32,357 nt of DNA from Methanoregula sp. Lineage in GTDB: Archaea > Halobacteriota > Methanomicrobia > Methanomicrobiales > Methanospirillaceae. Below, piece by piece: positions 31,357 through 32,357 of this stretch (position 1 is its first letter; each line of letters begins with the position of its first letter). The translations under genes were made by a program, and so were the position numbers. The stretch covers positions 1 through 32,357 of the forward strand of contig JAJRBZ010000074.1 in the NCBI GenBank assembly GCA_028679185.1, read 5' to 3'. The notes beneath the pieces are model-generated. The model was not told the origin of the DNA. It searched no databases and was given only the letters and a program-made list of their open reading frames with translations.

Positions 31357-32190
31357 TTAGTTTCCTTCGAATAACGCAGCAATATCAAGCTTTGTCGACA
31401 GTTCCTTGTAGTACCGGAAAAGGTTTTCACCCCATTCTACAGCACGTGGTTCATTGCTGAAAATGTCAGAAGAACTGTCGTAGAGGTTTGTATCCTTTTT
31501 AAAAAGTCCCAGTGACAGGTATTTATCGGTGACGGTCAGCCCGACCCGCAGTTTCTCACCGGTTACCCATACAGAAAAATTGGGATAGTTTACAAGCTCC
31601 TGCAGATTCGATGCGTAGGGCTCTTTTGCTAAAAGTTCTATCACTTCGTTATTTACAACAAGTTCGACCGGGATTCCCGTGACCACTTTTTCTGCAATGA
31701 ACTGGGCAAGACCTGGACTGGCAACTGAAGAAATCCCATGGATATACGCGGCATCCTTCAGAATTTCGAGATAGTGAGAATATACATAAAACATATCAGT
31801 TGTCGTGTCCTGTTTTGCTTCTGATTCATACAGGTCACTGATTCTGGATAGAAAGGTTTCCGGAAGATCAGAAAGATCATGGTCTTTAAAGAATGTGTGA
31901 TGCTGGTTGATACCTCCGATTAGCTCGACAAATCCTTCGACATTCATTGCTACTACCCCTCCAAGCGGGGTAAGGCGGTACTCATAATTCACTGACTCAA
32001 TAAGTCCCTGTTTTTCAAGATTGCGGATTTTGGGAATTAATGCCTGGGATGTACTCCCTGTGACATCACGCAGTCGGCTGAGGGAGGCGTTATTGTGGAG
32101 TAAAGTAAGCAGAATCTGAATCTTTAACCGTGAACTGTAAATGGAATGGATAAGCTTCTGGTGTTTTTCATAAATTTTGATGGAATCCAT
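31357..32190 (-). CDS. Winged-helix transcriptional regulator of the DUF1724/FilR1 type
   Basis: The 277-residue protein has an N-terminal winged helix (IYSSRLKIQILLTLLHNNASLSRLRDVTGSTSQALIPKIRNLEKQGLIES-type DNA-binding region, residues about 18-75). A larger C-terminal domain matches the FilR1/DUF1724 family: HHTFFKDHDLSDLPETFLSRISDL, then a sensor-like region VVTGIPVELVVNNEVIELL and KLRVGLTVTDKYLSLGLF. Such proteins occur in many copies in methanogens; FilR1 is implicated in switching methanogenesis and filament gene expression. The start ATG is preceded by AGGATAGGTTGAT. There is no adjacent operon pointing to its target; it could act on itself or on the partial gene to the right. Confidence 0.87.
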   Translation of the reverse strand: MDSIKIYEKHQKLIHSIYSSRLKIQILLTLLHNNASLSRLRDVTGSTSQALIPKIRNLEKQGLIESVNYEYRLTPLGGVVAMNVEGFVELIGGINQHHTFFKDHDLSDLPETFLSRISDLYESEAKQDTTTDMFYVYSHYLEILKDAAYIHGISSVASPGLAQFIAEKVVTGIPVELVVNNEVIELLAKEPYASNLQELVNYPNFSVWVTGEKLRVGLTVTDKYLSLGLFKKDTNLYDSSSDIFSNEPRAVEWGENLFRYYKELSTKLDIAALFEGN

Positions 32191-32319
32191 ATCAACCTAT
32201 CCTGCTACTAAGATGTAGATATGTGTTTCATTATTTCATTATTATTTTCCCACCTCTGGCATTCAGATGTTGCATTTGGATATCAGCTCTCACATCTCAG
32301 AATTGCAGGTACGGAACCG

Positions 32320-32357
32320 ATGAAATCAACAGACATAATCCTCCAATGGTCAGGAAC
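32320..32357 (+). CDS. Possible start of a further gene (partial)
   Basis: An ATG at 32320 opens a frame MKSTDIILQWSG that runs to the window edge. There are only 12 codons and no family can be named. It would be divergent from the regulator gene across 129 bases that include A/T-rich TATA-like tracts (32228-32250). This is weak evidence. Confidence 0.25.
   Translation, partial: MKSTDIILQWSG

Overview
The window is a gene-dense piece of an archaeal chromosome, almost certainly a methanogen of the order Methanomicrobiales (Methanoregula-like, genus not certain). The evidence is the gene content: a proteasome-activating nucleotidase, a proteasome beta subunit, Sec61-beta, the transcription-termination ribonuclease FttA/aCPSF1, the F420 ligase CofE, the phosphomevalonate dehydratase small subunit of the archaeal mevalonate pathway, a DUF1724/FilR1-type methanogen regulator, and archaeal TATA-type promoters with very short or absent leaders. 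I see no insertion sequence, prophage, CRISPR array or other clear sign of recent transfer.

Layout. Positions 1-5417 (minus strand) hold an anaerobic cobalamin (corrin ring) operon read cbiT-cbiL-cbiF-cbiG-cbiH-cbiC-cbiD-cbiE, with nearly all junctions overlapping and cbiE cut by the window edge. Positions 5655-7828 hold PAN with a small downstream DUF5804-like gene, facing a divergent phosphomevalonate dehydratase small subunit gene. Positions 8168-11434 (plus strand) hold rlmE, moaA, an unknown gene and an M20 metallopeptidase. Positions 11684-18848 (minus strand) hold an amidohydrolase, a universal stress protein, a four-CBS protein, psmB, fttA, an MFS transporter and a membrane-anchored TPR protein. 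Positions 18894-23336 hold secG (Sec61-beta), cofE, a DUF1922 zinc-ribbon gene, a 14-helix MFS exporter and an HI0933-type flavoprotein.

Positions 23435-30969 (minus strand) are a second tetrapyrrole locus in two transcription units. One is precorrin-2 dehydrogenase-hemA. The other is hemB-hemL-hemC-cobA plus a PsiE-like membrane gene. A flavoprotein reductase gene lies between them, divergent from a 10-cysteine DUF2769 gene. The right end has a tRNA-Gly(GCC), a winged-helix regulator and possibly the first codons of another gene.

Together the right-hand hem/cob genes convert glutamyl-tRNA to precorrin-2 and sirohydrochlorin, apart from the uroporphyrinogen-III synthase step, for which no gene is visible. 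The left-hand cbi genes carry the cobalt-charged ring through the methylation and ring-contraction steps. These two loci would feed corrinoid, F430 and siroheme/heme branches. The centre links protein turnover (PAN, 20S beta subunit) and RNA 3'-end formation (FttA). The most interesting second-look items are a CbiC lacking the usual catalytic His, a PsiE-like membrane protein translationally coupled to the SUMT gene, a DUF5804-like gene coupled to PAN, U-tract architecture around fttA itself, and palindromes or inverted repeats abutting the promoters of the DUF1922 gene and of hemB.
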